Source of the DNA: Cognatiluteimonas sedimenti
GTDB lineage: Bacteria; Pseudomonadota; Gammaproteobacteria; Xanthomonadales; Xanthomonadaceae
Direction of reading: 5' to 3'
Assembly: GCF_022808325.1 (NCBI RefSeq)
Contig: NZ_JALGCL010000001.1
Span: 229,780 to 293,779 of the forward strand
Length of the DNA: 64,000 nt
Shown here: in pieces, positions 1-8,364 of the stretch
Layout of the letters: each line of letters opens with the position of its first letter
Position numbering within the stretch: position 1 is the first letter of the stretch
Notes under the pieces: model-generated
What the model saw: only the letters and a program-made list of their open reading frames with translations
Database searches by the model: none
Told to the model about the DNA's origin: nothing
Position numbers and translations under genes: made by a program

Positions 1-1
1 C

Positions 2-1453
2 TGGGTCCTGTTGTGGCCGTCTCGGGATGCATGGCCTGCGCCGCCGTTCGTCCTCGAGGCCAAGGGCGCGGGGCTGCAGACGCTGGCGTTGCAGGTGCCG
101 GGAGCGGCTTCTGCGCGCAGCGCGCGTGCCTCGCGGATCGATCCGCAGGCCTGGCCCGGCCATGGCCGCCTGGCGTTCGTCGTCGACGTCGCGCCCGCGC
201 CCGGGCAGGCATTGCGCCTGCACGTGGATGCGGCCGGCGTGATCGCGGCGCCGATGACCTTCGCGTTGCAGCCGGTGGCGGCCTACCTGCGCGCGGATGC
301 GCGCTGGCTCGCATTCGCCAGCGCTTGCCTGGCGATGATGGCGGCGATGGCGCTGATGGCGCTGTTGTTCGCGCTGCGCCTGCGCGATCGCACGTTCGTG
401 TATTACGCGGGTTTCGTTTTGGCTTACGCGCTGATCCTGGGCCTGCAGACCGGCTATGTATTCGAACCGCTGGGCTGGGGCTGGCTGTCGGACTGGCTGC
501 GCACGCTGGGTCGGATCGCGACCGCGGCGTCGGTGGTGTTCGCGGTCCTGTTCGCCGACCGGTTCGCCAACCTGCGGCGATACCTGCCAACGGGTCGCAG
601 GCCGCTGCTCGGCTACGCAGGAGCGATCACGCTGCTCGCGGCGATCGGCATCGTGCCGGGGCTGGATGCGCTGGCGCGGGCGCTGATCAATCCGCTGCTG
701 GTGCTGGGCGGACCATGGCTGTTGATCGCCAGCGTGTTTGCGACCGTGCGCGGTTCGCGCTACGCGGCCTATTTCCTCCTGGGCTGGACGCCGTTGCTGG
801 TGGTGACGGTCATTGGCGGGCTGCAGCCCTATGGCCTGCTGTCGGGCTGGACCTGGGCCGGCGATGCCGCCCTCGCCGCCGGTGCGCTGGAGGCGCTGGT
901 GCTGTCGCTCGGCCTGGCCGACCGCAGCCTGGCGCTGCGCCGCGACCGCGACCAGGCGCGCCGCCTGGCCGACATCGATCCGTTGACCGGCCTGCACAAT
1001 CGCCGCGCCTGGAGCGAGCGGCTGCTGGCGCTGGACGCCACGGTGCGCCGCCAGGGGCAGCCCCTGTCGTTGCTGTTCCTCGACCTGGACCGCTTCAAGC
1101 AACTCAACGACCGCCTGGGCCACGAGGCCGGCGATGCCGCGTTGCGGGCGATGGCCGTGGCGATGCGCGCCGAGTTGCGCGAGCAGGACCAAGTGGGGCG
1201 TTACGGCGGCGAGGAGTTCGTGGTTGCGCTGCCCGGCGTCGATGGCGCGCACGCATTGCAGGCCGCCGAGCGCATCCGCGCGCGCCTGGATGCCCGCGCG
1301 ATGCAGGATCCCGCGGGTGCGACGCCCACGGTCAGCATCGGCGTGGCGACGCTCGGGCCGGGCGAGGACCTGCCGTCCCTGATCAAGCGCGCGGACGCCG
1401 CGATGTACGCGGCCAAGGCGGCCGGGCGCAACCGGGTGGAACAGGCGGGCTGA
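2..1453 (+). CDS. Membrane diguanylate cyclase, 7TM sensor plus GGDEF (5' end outside window)
   Basis: The reading frame is open to the left edge, so the true start and part of the N-terminal sensory region lie outside the window. Several hydrophobic helices (about residues 95-310 of the visible part) resemble the 7TMR-DISM membrane module. A C-terminal GGDEF domain follows from about residue 320, with the DPLTGLHNRR entry motif and a GGEEF active-site loop. An REQD sequence five residues before GGEEF fits the RxxD inhibitory site, so product feedback by c-di-GMP is expected. By family knowledge it makes c-di-GMP from two GTP at the inner membrane. The signal sensed cannot be told from the visible sequence. 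No EAL domain follows. Confidence 0.93.
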   Translation, partial: WVLLWPSRDAWPAPPFVLEAKGAGLQTLALQVPGAASARSARASRIDPQAWPGHGRLAFVVDVAPAPGQALRLHVDAAGVIAAPMTFALQPVAAYLRADARWLAFASACLAMMAAMALMALLFALRLRDRTFVYYAGFVLAYALILGLQTGYVFEPLGWGWLSDWLRTLGRIATAASVVFAVLFADRFANLRRYLPTGRRPLLGYAGAITLLAAIGIVPGLDALARALINPLLVLGGPWLLIASVFATVRGSRYAAYFLLGWTPLLVVTVIGGLQPYGLLSGWTWAGDAALAAGALEALVLSLGLADRSLALRRDRDQARRLADIDPLTGLHNRRAWSERLLALDATVRRQGQPLSLLFLDLDRFKQLNDRLGHEAGDAALRAMAVAMRAELREQDQVGRYGGEEFVVALPGVDGAHALQAAERIRARLDARAMQDPAGATPTVSIGVATLGPGEDLPSLIKRADAAMYAAKAAGRNRVEQAG

Positions 1454-1654
1454 TCCCGGCGGCAGGGCGGCCCCTGATGTCGCTCCTGCGCACCGGCGCT
1501 CGTCGAATGTTCGTGACCGGCGTGCGGCGCTGCCGGGGCGCTGGCGCGGACTCACGCGACGGCGCCGATGCCAAGCGCATGTTCTTTTGTGGCTTCAAGA
1601 TGTTGGTCGAGGCGTAAGCGGCGGGGCGCGGCGCCGCGGTCGCGCGGACCGGCG

Positions 1655-2005
1655 TCATTCCGGCGCGGCGCCGCGCTCGAGATATTCCTTGCGCGTCGCG
1701 CGGCAATAGCCGCCGCCCATCTGGAATCGGCGGCAGATGCCGGGGCGCTGGTCGTAGATGCCGCAACGCATGTGCAGGGGGTCCAGCGCCACGCACCAGC
1801 CGTCCTCGCCGCGCGCCATTACCTCCAGGCCATGCGCGTCGCGCTCGACCAGGTGGCGCGGGACGTCGTCCTCCGGCATCACCAGCACGGTGAGGCGACA
1901 GCACACTGCATCGCAGCGGCTGCACGAGATCGACGGATCGATGCGGTCGTCGTCGTCCAGGATCTCGAACGAGCTGGTGCCGAATTTGTCCGGTTCCATG
2001 ATCAT
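1655..2005 (-). CDS. YkgJ-family cysteine cluster protein
   Basis: A small cytoplasmic protein of 116 residues with the YkgJ/zinc-iron chelating cysteine pattern: CSRC and CC near residues 28-36, then single cysteines in GWC, MRC, GIC and GYC contexts. The family is thought to bind Zn or an Fe-S cluster, but no reaction is established. The start ATG overlaps the stop of the upstream methyltransferase gene as ATGA, so the two are probably translationally coupled. A second in-frame ATG two codons later (1999) is an alternative start. The function is unknown beyond metal binding. Confidence 0.85.
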   Translation of the reverse strand: MIMEPDKFGTSSFEILDDDDRIDPSISCSRCDAVCCRLTVLVMPEDDVPRHLVERDAHGLEVMARGEDGWCVALDPLHMRCGIYDQRPGICRRFQMGGGYCRATRKEYLERGAAPE

Positions 2006-2652
2006 CTCCGGTAGCTCAGCAGGCGGCCGCGGAAGGGCGCGACGTCGCTGTCGTTGAAGCGGCTGCGCCGTTCGCTGACGGCATACCCCTGGCCGGCGAG
2101 CGAACGCGTGAACGCGGCGCTGTTGCCGCGTCCGGGATCGGTGATCAGGATCTCCGCGTCTACGGATGCGTGGCGCAGCATCATCTGTGCGAGCAGCGCG
2201 GCATGTTCGCGCTCGTAGAGGATGTCGCTGCCGATGATCAGGTCGAAGCGGCCCAGGGTCGCGTCCGGTACCGCCCAGGGCAGGTTGCGATACGCGATCG
2301 GGGGCAGCGCGTTGAGCGCGGCGTTGTGGGCGAGGAAGGATTCGGCCAGCGGGTGGTGGTCACTGGCGGTGACGTCGGCCCCGCGCTGTTGCAGGACAAG
2401 GCTGGACAGGCCGAGCCCGCAGCCCAATTCGAGGATGCGCTTGCCGGCGACCTCGAACGTGGCCATCGCCTCGGCCAGCACGCGGCTCGACGGCCATACC
2501 TGCCCGAACAGGCTCCACAGGGCGGAGGAAATGCCCGCGCGTTCGGCCGCGCCATTGCGATCGGCGAACTGCTGCAGGTCGCTGAGCGCGCGCACGCGGT
2601 AATCGCGCCCGCCGAGGCGAACGGTCAGCAGGCGAGTGGTGTAGCCCGGCAT
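2002..2652 (-). CDS. Class I SAM methyltransferase (Methyltransf_16 / METTL-like)
   Basis: 216 residues. The VWPSS motif about 40 residues before the ILELGCGLGL SAM-binding loop, followed by ASDHHP and SDILYE, matches the Methyltransf_16 group, which includes protein-lysine methyltransferases. The substrate cannot be told from sequence. I chose the ATG at 2652 because the family-conserved N-terminus begins just after it; the open frame further upstream is compositionally unlike a protein. Its stop overlaps the start of the YkgJ gene by four bases, giving a two-gene operon. It diverges from the TRIC channel gene across 278 bp. Confidence 0.85.
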   Translation of the reverse strand: MPGYTTRLLTVRLGGRDYRVRALSDLQQFADRNGAAERAGISSALWSLFGQVWPSSRVLAEAMATFEVAGKRILELGCGLGLSSLVLQQRGADVTASDHHPLAESFLAHNAALNALPPIAYRNLPWAVPDATLGRFDLIIGSDILYEREHAALLAQMMLRHASVDAEILITDPGRGNSAAFTRSLAGQGYAVSERRSRFNDSDVAPFRGRLLSYRR

Positions 2653-2930
2653 GGGCGCTCCCGTGGGGGCGTCATTCCGCCTGGTGGCGGGAAGATGACG
2701 CGGGAAGGGAGCGAGACGTAAGGCCGCGAGGCCCGGCGAAACGCGCGAATGCAACGGTTGCAGCCGTTGCAGCGCGATTCTACGCGGTATGGGCACGACC
2801 GGCCGGGTGCGGCCGCCACCAGCAGGATCGTGTTCAGCCCGCGAACGCTGCCGCGCGCGGTGCCGAGCACTGGCCCGGCGGCCGCCATGCCTGTCATCCT
2901 GTCGCACGGAACCCCCCCGCCGAAGCGGCC

Positions 2931-3563
2931 ATGCCCACTTCTCCCATGCACGATTTCCTGATGGTGCTCGACCTGGTCGGAACCTTCGTGTTCGCGATCA
3001 GCGGCGCAACCCTCGGCGTGCGCAAGCAACTGGACCTGTTCGGGGTGCTCGTGCTGTCGTTCGCGGCGGCGGTCTCGGGCGGCATCGCGCGCGACCTGCT
3101 GATCGGGGCGACGCCGCCGGTCGCATTGGCGCAGTGGCATTACCTCGGGGTGAGTTGCGCGGCGGGCCTGGTCACCTTCTACCGTTGCGACGATGTCGAG
3201 CGGCTGCGAAATCCGGTGCAGGTGTTCGACGCGATCGGGCTCGCGCTGTTTGCGGTCACCGGCGCGACCAAGGCCCTGGCCGCGGGGCTGGGCCCGATGG
3301 GCGCGATCCTCCTGGGCATGCTGACCGGGATCGGCGGCGGCATGGCGCGCGACATCCTGGTGGCGCGCGTGCCGGTGGTGTTGCAGTCCGACCTGTATGC
3401 AGTCGCCGCCCTGGCCGGTGCCGCCGTCGTCGTTGCCGGGCATTGGTTGCAGCTGCCAGGGCCACCGGTGCTGCTGGCGGGAGCCCTGCTGTGCTTCGGC
3501 CTGCGCTTCATGGCGATCCGCTACGGCTGGCAGCTGCCGGTGGCGCAGCACCGGAGGGATTGA
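2931..3563 (+). CDS. TRIC/UPF0126-family cation channel-like membrane protein
   Basis: 210 residues, almost entirely membrane helices. Two repeats each carry a glycine-rich signature: AISGATLGV and SGGIARDLLIG in the first, AVTGATKAL and GGGMARDIL in the second. This duplicated layout is the UPF0126 (YicG/TRIC-like) family, which forms trimeric potassium-permeable channels in the prokaryotic members studied; the physiological role is open. A second ATG at 2946 is a possible start. The next gene begins after only three bases with its ribosome site inside this gene's end, so the two are co-transcribed. Confidence 0.9.
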   Translation: MPTSPMHDFLMVLDLVGTFVFAISGATLGVRKQLDLFGVLVLSFAAAVSGGIARDLLIGATPPVALAQWHYLGVSCAAGLVTFYRCDDVERLRNPVQVFDAIGLALFAVTGATKALAAGLGPMGAILLGMLTGIGGGMARDILVARVPVVLQSDLYAVAALAGAAVVVAGHWLQLPGPPVLLAGALLCFGLRFMAIRYGWQLPVAQHRRD

Positions 3564-3566
3564 CGT

Positions 3567-4196
3567 TTGTCCCTCGCGAGCCTGCCGTTCGACCTGGGCG
3601 ATGCGCAACGCAGCGCGCTGGAGGCCGCCTATGCGACACCGGCGCGGGCCTACCACGACTTTCGCCATGTCCTCGAAGTGCTGCGGCACTATGCCGAGGT
3701 CATGGCGGGGCCGGGATGGAAGCAGCCGCGCGAAGTGGCGCTGGCGGTGCTTTACCACGACGCCATCCACGACCCGGGGCGCAGCGACAACGAAGCAAGG
3801 TCGGCACGTTTCGCGCTGGAGCAGATGGCGCGCTGGCAGCCCCAAGCCGGCATCGACATGCAACGCGTCGCGTACCTGATCGGATTGACGGCGCGCCACG
3901 GCGGGTTTGAGCCGTCGGATTTCGACGACGATCCGGCCCCCGACGACGCCCGCCGGTTCCTGGACTGCGACATGGCGATCCTCGGTGCCGAACCGGAGGT
4001 CTTCGACGCCTATGACCGCGGCATCGCCGCCGAGTACCGCGGAACGCTGCCGGCATGGCTGTTCCGGTTGAGGCGGCGGGCATTCCTCAAGGCGCTGCTG
4101 GCGCGCAAGCGTATCTTCCTCAGCGATTATTTCCACGCCCGCCTGGATGCGCGCGCCCGCAACAACCTGCGCCGGGCAGTGACCGCGAAGCGCTGA
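3567..4196 (+). CDS. HD-superfamily metal-dependent hydrolase (COG4339-like)
   Basis: 209 residues. An N-terminal YHDFRHV motif and a later LYHDAIHD motif give the His and His-Asp ligands of an HD phosphohydrolase, in the arrangement of the COG4339 predicted hydrolases. The substrate is unknown. The start is TTG at 3567: the frame closes just upstream with the TRIC stop, no ATG precedes the conserved region, and a good GGAGGG site (3553-3558) lies eight bases before it. Cytoplasmic; no signal peptide or membrane helix. Transcription probably ends at the hairpin at 4220-4245. Confidence 0.82.
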   Translation: MSLASLPFDLGDAQRSALEAAYATPARAYHDFRHVLEVLRHYAEVMAGPGWKQPREVALAVLYHDAIHDPGRSDNEARSARFALEQMARWQPQAGIDMQRVAYLIGLTARHGGFEPSDFDDDPAPDDARRFLDCDMAILGAEPEVFDAYDRGIAAEYRGTLPAWLFRLRRRAFLKALLARKRIFLSDYFHARLDARARNNLRRAVTAKR

Positions 4197-4219
4197 CGCG
4201 GACGCCGGCAGCGGAAAGG

Positions 4220-4245
4220 AAAACGCCCGGATCCCCGGGCGTTTT
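4220..4245. terminator. Bidirectional intrinsic terminator
   Basis: An 11-bp perfect stem (4220-4230 with 4235-4245) and a four-base loop, flanked by A residues on the left arm and T residues on the right, so it can act on both strands. It sits between the convergent HD hydrolase gene and the Gln/Arg-rich protein gene. Confidence 0.85.
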
Positions 4246-4266
4246 CGGACGGATTGGCACGACGGC

Positions 4267-5529
4267 CTAGCCGAGGTATTGCAGGTTCAGGATCAGCGCC
4301 AGGACCGCCTGCAGGATCGAGGCGTTGCCCTGGTCATAGCGACCGTACTGGTAACGGTCGCCGTAACCGTCCTGGTAACCGCGCTGGAAGCCCTGGCGGA
4401 AGTAATAGTTGTAGTCGCTGCGGCTGACGTAGTAGTTGTCGTAGCCGTAGCTGGCGTCACGATAGGCATAGGAATCGCGGTAGTTGCTGTTCCAGCGATC
4501 GTAACGATCGGCGCGGCCGGCACGCAGGCCCTCCTGGTAGCCGTAGTTGACGGCCTGGCGCAGCATGTCGGCGCCATAGCGGTTGGTGGTGTAGTAGTTG
4601 CCGCCGTAGCCGTAGCGATAGTTCACCGGAGTGTAGAAGTACGGATTGCTGTGGTAGTCGTAGCGTTGCGCGGCCAAGCGCTGCTGCTGCAGGTGCACGC
4701 GGCGGTAGTACTCCTGCTGGTAGCGGTACTGCGCCATCCGTCGCTGCTGCTGCAGCTGCATGGCCCGCTGGCGCTCGAGTGCCTGCCGGGTGGCGACGTA
4801 GCGGCGATAGTCTTCGGCGCGCTGGCGTTGCTGGTCGATCCGGCGCTGCTGTTCCTGGCGGGAAATGCGATCGCGCTGCTGCTCGATCCGGTGCGAAACC
4901 AGCGACTGCTTGCGGGCCTGCTCCTGGCGGGCATGTTCCTGCGCGGCGCGCGCATCATGCTCCCGGCGCTCCGCGGCCTGGCGCTGCTGCGCGAGACGCC
5001 GTTCGCTGCGCTGCCGTTCCAGCCGCTGCTGGTCGAGATCGCGATGCGCGACCGTCGCGCGCTGCCTCTCGGCGGCGCGTTTCGCGGCCAGGCGATGCTG
5101 CTCGGCGGACTGTCGTTCGGCCTGCTGCCGGCGTTGCGCTTGCTGCCGTGCAGCCTGCTGCTGCGCGGCCGCCTGCTGGCGGCGTTCGGCTGCTTGCGCC
5201 TGGCGCTGCTGTGCCTGCCGCTGGGCATGTGCCGAGCGCTGCTGCGCGGCTCGCTGGCTTTCCATTTCCGCATTGCGCTGGCGGGCGATGGCGTCCTGGC
5301 GGGCTTCGACCGCACGCGCATTGGCCTGCGCGGCGGGAACGTGCTGCTGCCGCTGCGGTGCCTGCTTGCCGGCCTTGTCCGCGCCGGCCTTGTGCTTGGC
5401 CTGCTTGTCGTGTTGCTGCTTGTCCTGCTCGCGCGGGTCCTGGCGCGCGTCCGCCGGGGCATTGAAGCCGGCGGCCAGCAAGGTACCCAGGGCAATGGCC
5501 AGCAGGCTGCGTTGGGAAATGATGTTCAT
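4267..5529 (-). CDS. Exported Gln/Arg-rich coiled-coil protein with Tyr-rich C-terminal domain
   Basis: 420 residues from the ATG at 5529, which directly precedes a clear Sec signal peptide (hydrophobic SLLAIALGTLLAAGF, cleavage likely after ADA near residue 28). Residues about 30-310 are dominated by Gln, Arg and Ala in long heptad-like runs, predicted continuous coiled coil with high positive charge. The C-terminal 110 residues are rich in Tyr, Gly and Asn and contain two similar motifs, YGYQEGLRAGRADR and FRQGFQRGYQDGYGDR, resembling the YxxGYxxG repeats of other exported bacterial proteins. It ends in a short hydrophobic tail. I recognise no enzyme domain. A structural, nucleic-acid- or anionic-polymer-binding role in the periplasm or outside is possible but not shown. 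Confidence 0.75.
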   Translation of the reverse strand: MNIISQRSLLAIALGTLLAAGFNAPADARQDPREQDKQQHDKQAKHKAGADKAGKQAPQRQQHVPAAQANARAVEARQDAIARQRNAEMESQRAAQQRSAHAQRQAQQRQAQAAERRQQAAAQQQAARQQAQRRQQAERQSAEQHRLAAKRAAERQRATVAHRDLDQQRLERQRSERRLAQQRQAAERREHDARAAQEHARQEQARKQSLVSHRIEQQRDRISRQEQQRRIDQQRQRAEDYRRYVATRQALERQRAMQLQQQRRMAQYRYQQEYYRRVHLQQQRLAAQRYDYHSNPYFYTPVNYRYGYGGNYYTTNRYGADMLRQAVNYGYQEGLRAGRADRYDRWNSNYRDSYAYRDASYGYDNYYVSRSDYNYYFRQGFQRGYQDGYGDRYQYGRYDQGNASILQAVLALILNLQYLG

Positions 5530-5754
5530 GGCGTCCCTCATCGTGCTGCCCGTCGGGCAGGTCGCAAGCCATTTGCTTGCATGGCATGCACTACAAGTGA
5601 AAACCACTTAACTAAATCTGAGCGCCGCCGGACGCATTCAGCTGCTGTCGGCTTGCGTTCATGGAAGCCCGCTCAACGCCGCATGCCACCTGTCGCACTT
5701 GCGCCGGCCGCCGGCCGGACGTAAGACTCGCAGGCCTTGGTCCTGGGGATTTCC

Positions 5755-7524
5755 ATGATGCTTCTGCGCAAGCGCCTTTCCGCGGCCGGGCTCTGCCTGC
5801 TCGCCACGACCCTTTCCGCGCCGGCCCTTGCTCAACAGGCGCGCGGACAACCGGCGCTGACGGCGCTCACGGCAAAGTCCGGCGTCGCGCGCGCGCCCGA
5901 GCAGGCCGTCGTGGTGTTCGAGCACGCCGACCTCCGCTTCCGGATCGACCCGGCGCAACGCCGTCTCGACGGCGATGCCGGCCTTACCTTCCGCGCCCTG
6001 CAACCGCTGTCGCGCCTGGTCGTCGACCTCGATCCCAGTTACGCGATCGAGGCAGTCGAGATCGATGGGCAGGCGTTGCCCGCCGCTGCCTGGTCGAATC
6101 CGGAAGGCAGGATGGCCGTGGCCCTGCCAAGACCGCTTGCCGCCGGCGCCCGCACGACACTGAGGATCCGTTACGGCGGCCATCCGCATGTCGCCAGCCG
6201 GGCACCCTGGGACGGCGGCTTCGTCTGGAGCCAGGCCCCGGGTGGCGAACCGTGGGTCGCCAGCGCGATCGAAGGCGAGGGCTGCGACCTGCTGTGGCCG
6301 TGCATCGACCACCCGCAGGGCGAGCCGCTGCTGGTGGACGAGGCGATCACCGTGCCGGCGCCGCTGGTCGCGGCCGGCAACGGCATCGCGATGGGCATGG
6401 AGGAGCACGATGGCTGGCGTACCTGGAAGTGGCGCGCGAAGAGCCCGGATACCTATGCCATCGCGATCAACGTCGGCCCGTACGAACTGCTGTCGGCGGA
6501 CTACGCCAGCCGTTACGGCAACCTCATCCCGTTGCGCTTCTGGCACCTGAAGGGCAACGAGGCCCGGGCTCGCGCGCTGTTCGAGCAGTTCCCGAAGATG
6601 CTTGAGTTCTTCGAGGCCACGATCGGCCCGTATCCGTTCGGCGACGAGAAGATGGGCGTGGTCGAGACGCCGTACCTGGGCATGGAGCACCAGACCATCA
6701 ATGCCTACGGCAACGACTACAAGCTCACCGAGTACGGCTATGACTGGCTGCTGCAGCACGAGTTCGCGCACGAGTGGTTCGGCAACCAGGTGACCAACGC
6801 CGACTGGGACGACATGTGGCTGCACGAGGGCTTCGGCAGCTACATGCAACCCCTGTACCTGCAATGGCTGCGCGGCGACAGGGAGTCCGACGCCTGGCTG
6901 CTGTTCCAGCGCAAGTTCCTGGTGAACAGGGTGCCGATCGTCTCCGGCCGGAGCATGGTCGAGGATGCCGTCTACAACGACGAGACCGGTCCGGGCAACG
7001 ACATCTACTACAAGGGCTCGCTGCTGCTGCACACGCTGCGCAATCTCATCGGCGACCAGGCATTCTTCGCTGCCACGCGGCAACTGGTGTACGGGACCAC
7101 GGATCCCAGGCCGGGCAACTTCAAGCCGCGCTACGCCACCACCCGCGATTTCATCGATGCGGTGAACCAGGCCACCGGTCGCGACTACGGCTGGTTCTTC
7201 GACGTCTATGCCTATTCGGCGGCATTGCCGGAGCTGGTCGCCAGGCGCGATGCCTCGGGGCTGTCGCTGCAATGGAAGGCGCCGGGAGGGAAGCCATTCC
7301 CGATGCCGGTGCAGGTTCGCGTCGACGGCCGCGACGTCGAGCTGCCGATGGCCGCGGGCCGCGGCCACGTCGACCTGCCGCCCCACGCGCTTTACACCAT
7401 CGACCCGCACGCGCGTGTACTGCGTGCCTTGCCCCATATCGATGCCTACCAGGCCGACCTTGCGGCGCGGTTGAAGGCCGCCGCCGAAGCCGCCCAGCAG
7501 CCTGCGCCAAGGCGCGGGGACTAG
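5755..7524 (+). CDS. M1-family aminopeptidase, exported
   Basis: 589 residues. An N-terminal signal peptide (LLATTLSAPALAQQ) precedes the M1 N-terminal beta domain. The catalytic centre is complete: HEFAH at residues 335-339 and the third zinc ligand Glu358 in LHEGF, 18 residues on. The exopeptidase motif is GMEHQ in place of the usual GAMEN, so the loop that binds the substrate N-terminus is altered. It lacks the long C-terminal superhelical domain of E. coli PepN. ATG 5755 has a GGGGA site at 5745-5749; ATG 5758 is an equal alternative. It heads a three-gene operon with a methyltransferase (2 bp gap) and DDAH. Predicted role: periplasmic release of N-terminal residues from peptides. Confidence 0.92.
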   Translation: MMLLRKRLSAAGLCLLATTLSAPALAQQARGQPALTALTAKSGVARAPEQAVVVFEHADLRFRIDPAQRRLDGDAGLTFRALQPLSRLVVDLDPSYAIEAVEIDGQALPAAAWSNPEGRMAVALPRPLAAGARTTLRIRYGGHPHVASRAPWDGGFVWSQAPGGEPWVASAIEGEGCDLLWPCIDHPQGEPLLVDEAITVPAPLVAAGNGIAMGMEEHDGWRTWKWRAKSPDTYAIAINVGPYELLSADYASRYGNLIPLRFWHLKGNEARARALFEQFPKMLEFFEATIGPYPFGDEKMGVVETPYLGMEHQTINAYGNDYKLTEYGYDWLLQHEFAHEWFGNQVTNADWDDMWLHEGFGSYMQPLYLQWLRGDRESDAWLLFQRKFLVNRVPIVSGRSMVEDAVYNDETGPGNDIYYKGSLLLHTLRNLIGDQAFFAATRQLVYGTTDPRPGNFKPRYATTRDFIDAVNQATGRDYGWFFDVYAYSAALPELVARRDASGLSLQWKAPGGKPFPMPVQVRVDGRDVELPMAAGRGHVDLPPHALYTIDPHARVLRALPHIDAYQADLAARLKAAAEAAQQPAPRRGD

Positions 7525-7526
7525 GC

Positions 7527-8363
7527 ATGGCGCACGACCGCAACCCGCAGGCCGAGCAGATGGGCGACGAGTCCATGGCCCGCAACCTCGCGCACCAGGC
7601 GCAGGCAATCTGGCCACAGGAGCAGCGCCTGTTCGATCGCTATGCCTTGCCAGGGGCGCCGCGCATCCTCGACCTGGGCTGCGGCACCGGCGAGATCACA
7701 CGGCGGCTGGCGCAACGCTATCCGCGGGCGATGTTGCTCGGCGTCGACATCCTCGAGGGCAACCTCGCGCGCGCGCGCCGCGACAGCGAAGCGTTGGCGG
7801 GCCGCGTCCGCTACGCGCAGGGCGACGCCTTCGCGCTGGAATGCGGCGATGGCGAATTCGACCTGGTCGCCTGCAGGCACATGTCGCAGGCGGTGCCGGA
7901 CTTCCCGCTGGTGCTGGCCGAGATCACCCGCGTGCTGAAGCCCGGGGGCTGGCTGCACCTGCTGTCGGAGGATTACGCGATGCTGCATTTCCCGGCGCCG
8001 GATCCGCAGGCGTTCGACCCGGACCGCTTCTGGACCGGCGACGTGCTCGGCTTCCTGCAGGGCATCGGTTGCGACGGCCGCATCGGCCGGCACACGCCGG
8101 CGCTGCTGGCGCAGGCGGGCTACGCCGACATTGCCATGGACTACCTGACGGTCGATACGCTGCGGGTGCCGCGGGCCACCTTCGCCGGCATCCTCAAGGC
8201 CTGGCGCGACGGTTACGTCGAACCGCTGTCGGCAGCAAGCGGACGCGATGCCGCGGCGGTGCGCGCCGATTTCGAGCGCATGATCGCCGCGATCGAGACA
8301 CCGCCGTGCTATGCCGCCTGGCAAGTGCCGGTGGCGTCGGCGCGCAAGCCCGAGGCCGGTTGA
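7527..8363 (+). CDS. Class I SAM-dependent methyltransferase
   Basis: 278 residues. The SAM-binding loop ILDLGCGTGE lies near residue 50, followed by the acidic LGVDILEGN strand, QGDAFAL, and the LKPGGW motif of the Methyltransf_11/25 type. Cytoplasmic. The substrate is not evident: the C-terminal third has no recognised domain. It starts two bases after the aminopeptidase stop and ends two bases before the DDAH start, so it sits in the middle of a tightly packed operon. A role in methylating a small molecule or peptide linked to arginine metabolism is only a contextual guess. Confidence 0.85.
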   Translation: MAHDRNPQAEQMGDESMARNLAHQAQAIWPQEQRLFDRYALPGAPRILDLGCGTGEITRRLAQRYPRAMLLGVDILEGNLARARRDSEALAGRVRYAQGDAFALECGDGEFDLVACRHMSQAVPDFPLVLAEITRVLKPGGWLHLLSEDYAMLHFPAPDPQAFDPDRFWTGDVLGFLQGIGCDGRIGRHTPALLAQAGYADIAMDYLTVDTLRVPRATFAGILKAWRDGYVEPLSAASGRDAAAVRADFERMIAAIETPPCYAAWQVPVASARKPEAG

Positions 8364-8364
8364 G

